Assembly: GCA_029339195.1 (NCBI GenBank)
Contig: JAPTJF010000194.1
Location: 42,542-106,541, forward strand
DNA: 64,000 bases
Direction: 5' to 3'
Source of the DNA: Micractinium sp. NFX-FRZ
Taxonomy: Eukaryota > Chlorophyta > Trebouxiophyceae > Chlorellales > Chlorellaceae
This document shows, piece by piece, positions 31,817 through 43,469 of the stretch (the first letter of the stretch is position 1; the number at the start of each line of letters is the position of its first letter). The notes below the pieces were generated by a model that saw nothing but the letters and a program-made list of their open reading frames with translations, was not told the origin of the DNA and made no database searches. Both the position numbers and the translations under genes were made by a program.

Positions 31817-34495
31817 ATGGACGCTGAGGTGCGGGGAGGCAGCCTCCGGGAGCCCGCTCGCTGCAGGGCGCGAGTGTCGGCACCAAGCCGGTTGAGGGTT
31901 CTCTGTTCCAGGCACTTACTCTTCGAAACGCCCTAACGCACCGCAGGAGCTGCAGCCCCCGCGCTTTGGCTTCCTGCCGCGCGCAGTGTGGGCCCAGGTC
32001 GTGCACCGTGCCCTGGAGGCGGCGGCTGCCGACGGCCATCTTGCAGTCTTGCGTCAGGCCGCCGCCCTGCTGGCAGTAAGCCACCACGTAAGCCTGCCTT
32101 CCAGCCTGCCCAGAGTCTGCATGGCTGTGTGCTCACGCCAGCTGCATGTGCCCACTTCTCTTGCCGCCTTGCACGTAAGGGCGGCGCCGTCCCCCTGCCC
32201 AGCTGGTGCCACAAGTCGCTGGCATGCTGAGGCCCGACTCCCCTGCCCGCACCTGGGCCTCCCAACCTGCCCCCGTCTCTTGAGAACAGGTGGCGGCAGC
32301 CACGCGTGAGGTACCCCTCACCTTGGACCTCTCATCCGCCCCCGAAGGCGACCTCCTGCTGCTGGCCCCCCTGCTGGCCTCCCTCCCGCTGCGCACGCTG
32401 CTCCTGTCCCCCCGCCACGCCGGCGGCGCCGAGGCGGTGCTCCGCTGCGACGCCGTGGTTGCCAGCTCAGCACCCACCCTGCGCCACCTGGCAGCCACGG
32501 TGGCGTGCACCGACACCCTGCAGCGCTTCCCGGCGCTCACGCAGCTGCACCTGCACGCCGGCGTCCTGGAAACGCTCTACCCAGGTGGCAGATGGGTGGG
32601 CGGATGCAGGCTTGGCCTTCTTTGCTGGCTGGCAAGACCGGGTGGCAAGATGGTGCACTGGCTGGCAGCACCTGCTGTATGCAGCCTGCCTGGCCCGGAC
32701 TGCAGAGCACCGTCTCCCCTCCGCCCGCCCCCCGCTGCCCTGCAGCCGTTCTCCACGGCCTCCCCACGCTGCGCCTGCTGGGCCTGCACGGCTACCGAGA
32801 AGCCTCCCTCGCCGAGCTGCCCCCCGGGGTGGCAGCCACGCTGCAAGCCCTGGAGGTCACCCCCCGCCCGGAGGCCATGCGCTGCCACCTGGGCGTGCGC
32901 CTGCCAGCTGGCGCCAGCCTGGCGAGCCTGACCGTGCACGGCTCTTTTGACAGGGTCCTGAGCAGTGCAGCCGCCCCGCAGCTGGTGATTGACACGCTTG
33001 CTCTGGCCAGGTGGGTGGGTCAATTTGTTTGTGGGTGGGGGAGGGAGGGAGCCCTCCTGCCCAGGGGAGGCCCCAGGGGAAGGCCTGGCCAGGTGGGGTG
33101 GGCACATTGCCACCCGGAAACCAGTGAATCATGCATGCATCTTGCACTGGGCAGGAAGGTGGGTGGGGGAGGTAGCTTTGGAGAGGTGGTCCTGGCGTGG
33201 TGCCCAGGCAGCAGTTATGAGGCGGTACGGACATGCAAGCTCCGAAAGTCGAGCGCTGCATGCCCGGCTTCTCTTCTTCCAACCATGCTTTGCACTTGCC
33301 GCCGCCTCGCAGGCAGAGCGGCAGCACGCGCCCAAAGGCGCAGCAGGCCTTGTGGCCAAGCAACCTGCGGCTTCCCAGCTGCCTTCCCTTCCGCCCTCCA
33401 ACCGCCCGCCCTGCCTGCCGCCCCGCAGGCAGTGCGGCAGCGCATGCCTGGAGGCGCAGCAGGCCGTGTGGCTGCTGCCTGCCGGCTTCCGGGGGCAGGA
33501 GGCGGAGCTTGCGCTGGCTCATGCGCTGCTCGACTCCGGAGCCTCCTGGAGCAGGTATGTGTGTGAGGGGCCACGTGGGGAGTGCAGGCAGGCAGGCAGG
33601 TGGGCGGGCAGGCAGGTGGGGGGAAGTTGACGGCGCACGGGGCACGAGGAGGCAGGTCCGCCTCAGGAGCTGCTGCACACACACCTCCCGCCCCCGCCGG
33701 GCCCCCTCCCTGTAGCAGCGCCCACGTGAGGACCGTAGACAGTCCAGTAGATCAATATCAATGATTGCTGGTTGCGTATGTTGAATGAATCCACATCATT
33801 CAGGCTGGCTCCGCCCCGTCCCCGCCCCTCCCCCGCCCCCTGCCGCCCGCCCAGTGCAGGCTGGAGCTGCGCCTGCTGGAGGGGGCCTGCGTGGAGCTGC
33901 CCCCCACGTTTGGCCAGGGCGGGGGCTTGCCGCCCCGCCGGGCCAGGCTCGACCTGCAGCGCCTGGCAGAGGCGAGCTGGGGAGGGAGGGAGGGAGGGAG
34001 GGAAGGAGGGGAGGGAAGGGGAGGGAAGGAGGCAGGGAGGGGGATGAGCTGGGGAGGGAGGGAGGGAGGGAGGGCCGGCCCCCTTCAGAGCAGCACAGAG
34101 GTGAAGCAAGGTGGCGCCGAGATGGGCGGGCGGGGGGTCATTTGCATGCATGGCACACAGATGTGCTGTGCACGCTGCCCCACACCTTAGTAAGGGTGGT
34201 GAGTCTGGCCCTTGCCTGCCTCCCCTGCAGCGCCAATGGTGGGCGCTCTGTGGACGGGGCGCCCCACGTGCCACCAGCCTCTGTTTCTACATGGAATTCA
34301 TGTGACACAATGATCAGGACATGTTCACCTTGCCCCCCGCAGGTGGTGGGGGTCCTGGGGCGGGGCGGCGTGCAGGCCAGCCTGCGCCGAGGGGAGCGCA
34401 GCATCTTCCGCCCCTGGCTGCTGGTGCTGGAGAGGCAGGCTGCACGGGAGGGCAGCAGCAGCGGGCACGTCTCGACCGCCATGCCCGCCTGCTAG
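31817..34495 (+). CDS. F-box-like leucine-rich protein
   Basis: Seven exons, 31817-31897, 31947-32087, 32290-32584, 32746-33010, 33429-33554, 33860-33971 and 34343-34495, join in phase to give 390 residues. FGFLPRAVWAQVVHRAL followed by a run of helix resembles an F-box, the SKP1-binding part of SCF ubiquitin ligases. Leucine-rich stretches follow: LLASLPLRTLLLSP, LRHLAATVACTDTLQRFPAL, LHGLPTLRLLGLHGY and LASLTVHGSF, with irregular spacing like plant F-box/LRR proteins. The start is chosen because MDAEVRGG joins in phase over a short 49-base intron; this is the weakest point. The intron after 33971 uses a GC donor, followed by a GGGA-rich tract. A copy of the exon 5 start lies at 33300-33365. 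TGTAA lies at 34640-34644. Confidence 0.7.
33300..33370 (+). repeat. intronic echo of leucine-rich gene exon 5 acceptor edge
   Basis: The segment CGCAGGCAGAGCGGCAGCACGC and then GGCGCAGCAGGCC-TGTGG at about 33308-33354 copies the exon 5 acceptor and first 40 bases at 33424-33470, with the CAG acceptor intact. Confidence 0.85.
33975..34076 (+). repeat. GGGA-rich purine tract in intron
   Basis: Dense GGGAGGGAGG units in two blocks lie right after the GC donor of the leucine-rich gene and could form G-quadruplexes in the transcript. Confidence 0.8.
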
Positions 34496-34939
34496 CTTGG
34501 CGCGTGTTGTGATACCGCTGCCTAGGATGTGAAGCTAGCGCCGGCCTGACTGGCTGCGACTGCAGCACGGGCACTGCAGCCGCCTTTCACAGCCTGAACA
34601 CGTTTTCATGTGCTGATACACCAATCAGCTGTTAATGTTTGTAATATACCCGACTCATCAGGTTACGGGACCAGCGACATGCCAGAATACTGCAGGCCGG
34701 GCGGCAGCGGCAGGCAGGCACCCACAGCCGCCGCGTGCCCGCTGCGTGCGCTAGGCAGAGATGCGCCTGGGGCAGCGGCAGCTCGTGCTCTGTGGCGCCG
34801 TCTTTGTCCATTCTACAAATCTTTCCCTGCGATTCAGCCCGTAGCGAATCCTGTCCAGCTGCCGCAGTTCCAGAGGCTGCGACCGCGTCGGGACTTGGCT
34901 GGGACTTGGGTGGCTTGCTGCCGCCGGCCGGACGCTGCG
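34496..34939. other. short intergenic region
   Basis: About 440 bases between two plus-strand genes. TGTAA at 34640-34644 probably ends the upstream transcript. The rest should be the promoter and 5' UTR of the Ala/Gln-rich gene. Confidence 0.5.
34640..34644 (+). terminator. candidate TGTAA polyadenylation signal
   Basis: TGTAA about 145 bases after the stop of the leucine-rich gene. Confidence 0.55.
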
Positions 34940-37500
34940 ATGGCTCAGAGTGAGTGCATGCGCCTGCCGCCGTCGTGCTCGCGATACGCTGCTCCGAAGT
35001 GGGCTGGGGGGATCTCCATCCGCCGGCCGCCGCCGCTTCCTGAGTGTTGCGTTCCTTCCTGGCCCGCTGTGCCCTGCCCAACAGGTCCCAACACCCGCTA
35101 CTGGTGCTTCATCCCCACCCCAGTGCTGGAAACACCGGAACAGTCCAACACCCACAGGTGTGCGGTGGCAATGGAGTGCCCTCCCTACTGCCGGCTTCTT
35201 CTGCCAGATCGTGTTTTGCATGTGGCATTTTTATTTTATTTTTGCATGTGGCAGTGCAGTCCGCCCCGCCCCACACGCCCCGTTCAGCCTTCCCCTGCCC
35301 TCACCCTGCTGTGCTGCCCCCCGCTTGCAGCTCCACGCGAGCAAACAAGTGGGCGTACATGCAGCACATGTGTGCACAGGAGATATTCAAGGGCTGGAGT
35401 CAAGAGGAGCTACGGTGGGCAGACAGCCATGTGCAGCAGCCCATAATGCAGCAACAGTTTGAGCAGCGGCGACCTGCTGCAGTGCAGCAGCGGCTGCCTG
35501 CGGTGGCTTCTGCAGCAGCCAACAACCAAGCGGCAGCAAGGCCGCCACCCGGCAACCAAGCCGCGACCAACCAAGCAGCCGCGCCTGCTGCCGCCAACCA
35601 AGCCGCAGCCGACGAAGCAGCCACGCCTGCTGCCGCCAACCAAGCCGCAGCCAACCCTGCAGTAGCACCCACTACTGCCAGCGGCGTGCTGCAGGTGCAC
35701 ATTCAGCCGGGGAGCCAGGTCAGCTTGAAGCTGGTGCCTGGTGCGGCCATGACACTGCAGGTGGCAGCACCAGCTGGGGTGCCTCTCACCGTCTCCGTCT
35801 GCCCGCCAGCCGGCAGTGCTGAGGGTGGCATCAGCATCCATGTGTCCGCGCCAGCAGCGCCAACAGACACAGCGCCAACAGCAACAGCAGCACCCACAGC
35901 GCCACCAGCAGAGGCAGTATCGGCAATGCCAGCAGTGCCAGCAGGAGCAGCAGCACCGGCAGGAGTGCAGGCGGCTCCCCCAGCCGCTGCAGCAGCCTGC
36001 CCGCCACCTCAGCACAGCCACCAGGCACAGGCAGCGCCAACCGCATCAGGAGCGGCGGGGGTGCGAGCGTGCAGCATTGGTGGCGGCGGCGGCGGCGGCA
36101 TCCCAAATGGGCCGGCCGCACCGCGGGCAGGTGCAGCACCGTCAAATGATGAGCCGGGCGCCGGGCAAGCTGCGGCGCCCTTGGGAGAGCGGCCAGCCAC
36201 CCACACGGCTGCGCCAACTGAGCTGAGGCTGCGGGACGCCAACTGGCAGCGGGCGGAGATGCCGCCGGATTGGTGGCTGGAAGGTGGGCAGCGCGCTGCT
36301 TGATGTGGCACAGTGCTGGGAGAGGACGGGGGTGCTGTGGGCGGGCATGCATGCATGCGTTGCACGAATTGAGGGATTTGCGGGCGCACCGTGCGCTGTG
36401 TTCAGCCAGCCCGCAACGTCAGGAGTGCGCTGCTGCCTCTGGGGCTCCCCACGCCCGCGGGGCACCCTTCAACTGTGGAAATGGGCAGCGTGCCAGCATG
36501 GCGTGCCAGCTGGGCCAATACGTGTCTGCCTTTCCGCTGCCTGACGCCTCCTTGCTCCTGCATCCTTCCTGCCCTGCAGTGGTGGCACGCAATGGAGCAA
36601 AAGTGGTGCACAGAGTCCGGCTGGGCAGCGCCGACGCCGCTGCATCGCTCCGCCTGTGCCGCACGGATTCAGCGCTGGTGCTACGGTCGCCGCAGAGCGG
36701 CAGCACAGGTAACCAGGGGCTAGGGGCCTGGTGAATACCTCGTTTTGAGCTTCAGCACTTATTTCAGCACTACCTTCAGCACTACCTTCAACAGTACCTT
36801 CACAGCCATTCCAACACTTGTTTAGCATCTGTTGCTTTGCTGGGCCTGGCATGCAGGCGAGGCCGGCGCCGGGCGCAGCGCTGGCAAGTGGCACGTCGGC
36901 GGACAACAGCAGTACCGCCGGCTTGCACGGCTGCTGAGCCGCGCTACCACAGAGAACCTGTGCCGCTGTCGCCTTTGGAGCCGCCAGGGGCTGGGATTGC
37001 TCCGCCGGCGCCTCCGGCCTGGGACAGCAGCAGCCCTCGAAGCTGCGTGTGCAGCAGCTGCGGTGCCAGCAGAAGGGGGCAACAGCAGCGGAGGGCAGCC
37101 GACACATGACGAGGATGCGGCCTTGACAGCAAACAGCGACAGCAGTATCGACAGCAGCTGCAGCAGCCCTGGCAGCAGCAGTGAGGAGCGCGAGGCAGCT
37201 GTGAGCGACAGCATCAGCGGGAGCGACATTGGCGGCAGCGGTACCGCAGGCAGTCAGCCCCACCTTGCTGTTGATGACGGCGTGTCGGCGGCGCAAGTGC
37301 TGCGACCGCTGAGGGCAGCCGCCCCCGGGGACTTCCCCACCCTGCCGCCACAGGAGCTGCCACACGGTAGCACAGGCAGCGGGGCAGCGGCTGGAGGAAG
37401 CCCCCCGAGGGTTGCAGGCGACGGTGGCGCCGCTCTGGCCCGCCTGCGCCAGCTGCAGTCGCAGGCAGAAGTGGTGCTTGGCACGGCAGCCCAGGCATGA
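34940..37500 (+). CDS. Ala/Gln-rich protein of unknown function
   Basis: Five exons, 34940-34949, 35085-35157, 35331-36283, 36580-36708 and 36857-37500, join in phase to give 602 residues. The first coding exon is only ten bases (MAQ plus one base). The N-terminus (PNTRYWCFIPTPV, then EIFKGWSQEELRWAD) is the only compact part. SQEELRWAD resembles the 'S.EELRWEDY' element of plant NUP98-type nucleoporins, but no FG repeats or autoproteolytic domain are present, so this is only a hint. The large third exon is Ala/Gln/Pro-rich with ANQAAA-type repeats and a strand-rich patch (VHIQPGSQVSLKLVPGAAM). The C-terminal exon has QYRRLARLLSRATTENL and a Ser-rich acidic tract. In exon 4 a different frame also looks protein-like, but only the VVARNGAKVV frame fits both junction phases. 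Confidence 0.6.
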
Positions 37501-38158
37501 TGCCTCAGGACTCGCACAAGCTTTGAATTTGCGCTGTTCATGTTTGAAAGAATCGGAGGGCAAGGTGCAGGGCCCAGGAGGGCCCATGCCAATGTGGTGT
37601 GTCCCTGTGAGGCGACCCCGTTGGCATGGCGGCCGTGGTGGCTCGCCCGCCGGCGTTTGCTGATGGCTGCATTCGTTAGACTGTTTCCAATTTACGTGTC
37701 GTTCTACGTTGTCAATGTCGAGATAAGCTGATAGTGGCAGGAAGGTTCACCACAGGGGTGCCAGTGCCGCGCCGCTGCCACGCCGGCAGCGGCGGCACAG
37801 CATGGCGCCCTCCACTCCGAAAGCCTTCTTGTTGTTTCCAGGCAATTGTCGACACTCCCGCATTGCAACTACGTCTGAATACAACACTCGCGCACAGCGT
37901 CCTCAGCCTCGGCGCGGGCGCCTCCCAGGCTGTCCTGTCTTGGCTCGCGGGACGCTGAATCACGAGTGAGCACTACAAATTCCGGTGCACGGTGAAAGAA
38001 GTGCAGACCGCACGCTCCTTGGCGCCGCCTCAGCAGCTGCCGCCGCCTGCCCGCCCGATCGCCCGCCCGCCCGCCCTGTCCCCACCCTGCTCTCCCTCCG
38101 GGTCACACGCGGCCGCCCTGCCTGCCTCTCGCCCGGCCCTGCAGTCTTGCCCGCCGGC
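37501..38158. other. intergenic region
   Basis: About 660 bases between two plus-strand genes, with no recognised element. The last 150 bases are C-rich, as expected for the 5' leader of the F-box gene. Confidence 0.45.
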
Positions 38159-39965
38159 ATGGACAGCCTGCCCAAAGCGGCGGCAGCGCTCATCGCTGCC
38201 CAGCTACTCGACGCTCGCCACATCGCCGCCCTGCGGTGCACCAACCGCTTTTGGCGAGACGTGTATTCAGACCCAGTGCTCTGGCGGACCCTTCTAGATG
38301 CACGCTTTGGAGCAGCCTGCCTGCCTGCGCCAAGTGCTGCTGTTTTCACTGCAGCAGGTACAGGCAGCAGCGCCGCTGGTGGGGCCAGCGCCGGCAACGG
38401 TGCCTCGGGCGCGGCATCACCTACGGCACCGCCTGCTGCGGCGGCACAGCCTGAGGCGCTGCCCCCTGAGGAGCAGCTCTTCCGCCAGCTGGCAGCTCCC
38501 TGGCGGCCTGTCGCCACCTTGGATCGAGTCGTATGGCTGGATGGGACCCGGCTGCAGGCAAGCGAGCAGGCCAGTGACTGTGACTGCTTGGTTCGGCAAG
38601 GCTTTGATGAGAGGCCCTGCAACACAACACGCAGAGGTGTTGAGCACAGCTTTTTTGTGAGGGTGGCGCGTGTTGCGGAGTGAAAAAACTGCGCTCCCGC
38701 AGCTTGCAAACGGTGTTGTAACAGCTTGATTCTGACAGGCCCGCGATCTTTCCACACCCTTCATTCAGGTAACCCACAACCCATCACCTGGCGCCAGCCC
38801 CCCCACACTGTTGCCCCACGTTCCGCCCCCCACACTGTGCCCCCAGGTTGTGTCTGAGCCGGACAGCACGACTGACAGGGGCGTCAAGGTGTGTTCAGTG
38901 CCGCACAAGTAGGCCTCCCTCACTTTCCCGTTGCCCTCCCAACTGCTTCTGCCAGCGCCCTGCTGCTGCATGTGCCAGCGCCCCTGCGTGTGCACGTTCT
39001 CCTCTGCTTGTGGGCACTCCTCCCTGCCGTCCGCCCTGGCAGTTATGTGGGACTTTTCTCCTTCTTCTTATTCCGTTCTCCACATGCTTCTGTCTGTTGT
39101 TGACGCCTCCCTGGCAGGTGCAGGGAGTGCCTCCTGCTCGAACAGAACTCTCCATCTTCTTATTCAGTTCTCCACATGCTTCTGTCTGCTGGCGTCACCC
39201 CCGGCAGGTGCACGGAGTGTCTTGGCTGGAGCTGGCTGCCCGCTTCCCGGGGGTGCTGCCCGGCAGCTACCGTGCCGTGTGGCGCCTGCGCCTGCAGGTG
39301 CGTGCATGCTGGACAGACTGCGTTGGGTGGGTGTGGGAGCGCTGGGTGCATGCGCGTCGTGTTGAAGGGTAGGGGTAATAGAGTTTGGGGCGGGCGGTGC
39401 CGTGCAGTTGGGCACGCTTTGAGCGGAGCAAGAACACTCTCAGCGCTGTTGTTGCTGAGGTCGGCCTGCCTGCCTGCCTGCCTGCCTGCCGGCCGGCCTG
39501 CCCACAGTGATAAGCCTCATCCAATCACGCTTGCCCTCCCCCCATTCCTCACGTCCGCCTGCCTCCCAACCGGCAGGGCCACTTCCGCTTCAGCGGCGCC
39601 CGCATCGTGTCGCGCGTCGTGCCCGCCAGCTCAGCAGCCGCCAGGTCAGCGCTGGCAGCTGGCGCCGACGACCCGCTGCTGCCCTTGCTCAGAGAGGATG
39701 GCAGGGAGGGGCTGGCTGCGGCAGAATGCGCAGGGGGAGCCGCCAGATGCCCGCACCACCCTTACGCTGGTCACACAGGTGCAGCTAGAAGATGCTTTCC
39801 GCCAGGTGATCCCCAAGACCTACCTGCCTGCCTGGCTCCCGGCCCGCCGGCCTGCCACCATGCCTGCCTGCCAGGCTGCCCGGCTGCCTGCCTGGCTGCC
39901 TGCAAGCCTACTGCTCTGCCACTGCCTGCTTGCCTGCCCGCCCGCCTGCCCGCCCGCCCACTGCT

Positions 39966-40011
<46 letters not shown>

Positions 40012-40565
40012 TCATGCTCACGGCTCTGCCTGCGTGCAGAACCTGTGTGGCAGCAGGCAGCAGGGGTGCCAAATGTGTGCCCTGCTGGTGCCTGCCTGTG
40101 CCACTCTCCACGACGGCTCTTCCCCGCCGTCTCAGCTGCCGCCAAGTCAGGGCTTAGGCCCACTGCGTGCCCCCAGCCGCCCTGCGCTGTGCATGCCGCG
40201 TGGGACGCAGAGAATCAGCTGCCAGGCCGGCGTACCCGACACCATAAAACCATGATCCTACCGCTGCTGCATGCCCCCCCAGCAGGAGGGGTCTGCCTAC
40301 TTTGAGCTGCGGGGCGGCGCCTTTGAGGTGTCCCACCCCAGCCTGGTATACCTCAAGTTCCACTCCCCCGAAGGTGGGTGAGGTGGATGCTGACGTGGCA
40401 AGTGGGTACGGCAGGGTAAGTTGCAGTGGGCTCGTCCCAAGCCCAACCTCTTTGCCTCCCAGCACATGTGCCAATGTCGTCGCTTTGCTCCCTCGCCCCC
40501 GCCCGCGTGCAGGCTACACGAGCGGCGTCATCTTTGACACAGTGCGCCTGGAGTGCTTGCCGTGA
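38159..40565 (+). CDS. F-box protein with PP2 (phloem protein 2-like) domain
   Basis: Inferred exons are 38159-38557, 38847-38888, 39208-39297, 39577 to about 39778, about 40286-40371 and one from about 40512 to 40565. The N-terminus LPKAAAALIAAQLLDARHIA with ALRCTNRFWRDVYSDPVLWR is a clear F-box. After a low-complexity linker, VVWLDGTRLQ, then GVSWLELAARFPGVLPGSYR, FELRGGAFEV and YTSGVIFDTVRLECLP follow the order of the PP2 domain of plant F-box/PP2-B proteins. Those act as SCF substrate receptors, probably binding glycans. The junction between 39778 and 40286 does not keep phase in any simple model, so a small exon, an indel or a mis-set edge is hidden there among TGCC repeats. The intron after 38557 uses a GC donor. 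An echo of the third exon's start lies near 39112. Confidence 0.75.
39455..40012 (+). repeat. TGCC/GCCTGCCT simple-repeat blocks in introns
   Basis: Blocks of (TGCC)n at about 39463-39496 and 39966-40011, with looser copies between 39800 and 39960, fill the introns of the F-box/PP2 gene. They obscure the exon structure there. Confidence 0.85.
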
Positions 40566-40820
40566 CTCTTGCTTGGCAGCAAGGGGGCGCTTGGCGGCAA
40601 CACAAACCTGCCTGGCGCGGCACGCGGCCCAACAGTCAACGGCAGGCGCTCTGACGTCCCAGTAAACGAGGTTGAACCGCCTCGTGTCAAGCCTTCTTTC
40701 GGTCGGTCTCTCTCATGCACCTGCTGTGCCCGCTGCACTCCCTTCCCTGCCTGTTGCCCGCTACTCCAGCAGTTGCTGCTCCCCTCACCCGTTCCATATC
40801 TGAATTGTGTGACGAAGGGC

Positions 40821-40825
40821 TTACA
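40821..40825 (-). terminator. candidate TGTAA polyadenylation signal for the RING-like gene
   Basis: TTACA on the plus strand gives TGTAA on the minus strand, about 32 bases after the stop of the RING-like gene. Confidence 0.55.
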
Positions 40826-40856
40826 AGTGCAAGTAGGGTCGAGTGGAGGGCATGCA

Positions 40857-41634
40857 TCAGGGGGCATCGGGTGGCCAGGCGGCCCGCTGCGGCGCTGGCG
40901 CGCTAAAGGGCCGCCGCAGAATGAACGCACGCATGACGTCTGCGGCAACCACGGCTGCTTGCAGAAGTACCAGCAGCCGCCAGCGCTTGTGTGCAATGAC
41001 CAGCAGCGTCGCAGAAGAAACCGCGAGCACCCACAGCACTGTCAAGCCCCACACCGCCAGTGCCGGGGGCAGTCCGATTGCGAGCGCCACCCAGGCAGCA
41101 TCTCGCAGAGAGCCTGCATCCCCTGAAAACAGCACCCACAGCACAGTCCGTGCACCATAAGAAACGTCCTCGCCTGCGGCATGCAGCGCAGCCTGCAGCG
41201 GCGGCAGCTCCCGCGGCACCGCTGCTGCTGCCGCAGCTGCAGGGCCGGTGGCGGCAGCGGCGCTGCCGCCCTGCTGCTGCTCGCCGCCCTGCTGCTGCTG
41301 CTGCTGCTGCTGCTGCCACTGCCGCTGCTGCTGCTGCTGCCACTGCCGCCACTGCTGCTGCCGCATCTCCAGCGTCTGCTGCTGTCGCTGCCGAAGCTGC
41401 CCTGTTGGCTGCTGCTCAGCGCTGCTGGCGGCAGCTGTCTCAGCTTGATTCAGCACGCCAGCTGGCTGTCCCGCCGCAGCAGCCGCGCTGCTGCCGGCTG
41501 GCCCCTGCCCCGCAGCTTCCTGCGCCCACGGCTGCTGCCCTGCACCGGATCCGGCAGGTGGGCTGAGAGAGGCCTGCTGTGCCGCACATGCCTCTCCCCA
41601 GCTGCCTGGCCTTCCAATTGGGCCAGTGCCAGAC

Positions 41635-41715
<81 letters not shown>

Positions 41716-42559
41716 CCAGTGCTTTGCATGGGCTCCGTTGCTCCAACGGCTGGCTCTGGCGCAATCTGCCCGCTGTGCGCTCCTGCCGCTGGCGCCTGTT
41801 CTGCTGCTTGCTGGTCCTGTGCCCCTGCCGATGGCCCAGCTTGCGCCTGCTGCCTCTGCGCTTCCACTTCCGCGTCTGCTGCCGCCTGCTGGGCCTGCGC
41901 TTTGGTTGCCAGCTCCGCTGCCGCCTGCTGGGCCTGCGCTGCAGCTGCCAGCTCTGCCGCCAGCTCCGCTGCCGCGTGCTGGGCTTGTGCCTCGAGCAGC
42001 GCCTGCACAAGGCGGCGCGCCACGATGCTGACCCTTGGCTGGTACCCTGCAGGGCAGGCAGCAAAGCAAACGCAGCGCAGCGAGGTGTGCAAGGAAGGGG
42101 AATTAGGAGGAGGGCAACAGCGAGGCTGAGGGATGCACAACATGTTGCAATCGATGAGCGTTTTGCGGCACCAGCTTCAGTCGCGGGGCAGCCTGTGTTC
42201 AGAGTCTGGCACTTGCCACCCTCTCTGCCTGCGCATCGCCCTCCCAGTGGCCACCTACCCTGAGGCACCGCTGCATTGCACAGCGGGCACTTGCGGCGCT
42301 GCGGAGCCTCCAGATGCTTCCTGATGCATTGTAAACAATATGTGTGGCCTGCATGGTGCCAGGGTTTGCACGTAAGCGGCTGCCTAAGCTGCAGCAGGCA
42401 CGTCGGCAACTGGCCTCGGGGAGGTGCTGCGCCTGGCTGGTGCCGGCGGTGGCGGTGGCGATGGCGGTGATCAAGCAATGAATGCCTGTGACTGAAGCGT
42501 GCGTTCACGCGCCGCCCGTGTCCACTGCAGGGGGCATTGCTCGGATAGCCGGAGGTCAC
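40857..42559 (-). CDS. RING-like finger protein with poly-Ala/Gln linker and C-terminal membrane segments
   Basis: Two minus-strand exons, 42559-42259 and 42046-40857, join in phase to give 496 residues. GHTYCLQCIRKHLEAP and KCPLCNAAVPQGY match the second half of a RING finger, and LVQALLE follows as is usual. The first half is odd: TCLLQLRQPLTC followed by KPWHHAGH gives only one of the first two expected Cys residues and a longer loop before the His, so zinc site 1 may be incomplete. A His/Arg-rich N-terminus precedes it. The linker is Gln/Ala-rich with a pure Ala run encoded by the GCT array at 41638-41712. Near the C-terminus, VALAIGLPPALAVWGLTVLW with the following residues, and RLLVLLQAAVVAADVM, look like membrane helices. 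A membrane-bound E3 ubiquitin ligase is the likely role if the finger is active. Confidence 0.65.
41638..41712 (+). repeat. (GCT)25 trinucleotide repeat in coding sequence
   Basis: Twenty-five uninterrupted GCT units on the plus strand lie in the RING-like gene. They read as poly-Ala in its minus-strand frame and would read as Gln or Ser in other frames. Shorter CTG arrays at 41280-41340 encode its Gln runs. Confidence 0.95.
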
Positions 42560-43469
42560 GAAACGAGCACTCGCGAATTCGGAAACTCACACCCGCTCAC
42601 CGCAAGGAAGAGTGGACGGCTCTTGCAGTATTTCCAGGCAGATTGAGCAAAGCAACTCCTCTTCCATTCTCTGCCGGTCGAACGGCGACCACTGCCGGTG
42701 GGAGAGGCTTACAGGACGCAAATCAGCGCTACAGGAATCAGAGGATAGACAGGGTCAACTATGCAGCGAGGTGCAAGGCACAGAGGAGCGAGAAGCACAG
42801 TCCAAGGGCAGTGCAGGGCTAACAGTCGCCTGCCAGCAGGGCGGCCCGCCTAGGTGCGGCGCGGCGGGCGGCACCCACCCGGAACCCGCCCGCCAGCAGT
42901 GCCCAGAGATGCTGTTCCGCCCCGGAAGCAATTGAGGGGAGGCAGCAAGTCTGGCTGGCACGCGGGGCGGGCGCAGGCAGGGACGCAGTCGCCGAGGCAC
43001 AGGGGCGTGACAAAGGCAGCAGGCTAGCGCGGTGAGAGCGGGGGGGAACAACGGAGTGGTGGATCGTCGGCGGCAAGGTGTGTGATGGTACAGCGACGGA
43101 GCGGGAAGGGGTTTGGAGAGCCTGGAAACGTGAGGCGGGTGTGCAAAGGAGGGAAGGGAAGCGGGACGCCGGCAGACGCGCGGGCGCCTCGGCTACCGCC
43201 AAGCGAGCAGGGGCGAAGAATGTGCGTTGAGCGAAGGACGGGGGACGACGAGGGAGCGTTGCGTTCAAAGGAGATGCGCGTCAGGCGGAATCAGGACATC
43301 AGGCAAGTGAGCGTTGGGACACGGGCGTGGGTGGGGCAGCGGCAGGGGTGCAGGGGCGAGGGCGGGCACGGCAGAAAATCGCGGCGCCTCGCCTGGCATC
43401 CCCCATGCAGGCTCCCGCACGGCACCTGCGGCTGGCGCCCGGCCGCCCGTGGGACGGGAGCAATCGCAA
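42560..43469. other. intergenic region between two minus-strand genes
   Basis: This should hold the 3' UTR of the Gln-rich gene and the promoter of the RING-like gene. TTACA at 42709-42713 reads TGTAA on the minus strand about 750 bases past the Gln-rich gene's stop. No additional gene is supported. Confidence 0.45.
42709..42713 (-). terminator. candidate TGTAA polyadenylation signal for the Gln/Ala-rich gene
   Basis: TTACA on the plus strand reads TGTAA on the minus strand, about 750 bases past the stop at 43470 and just before the RING-like gene start. Confidence 0.3.
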
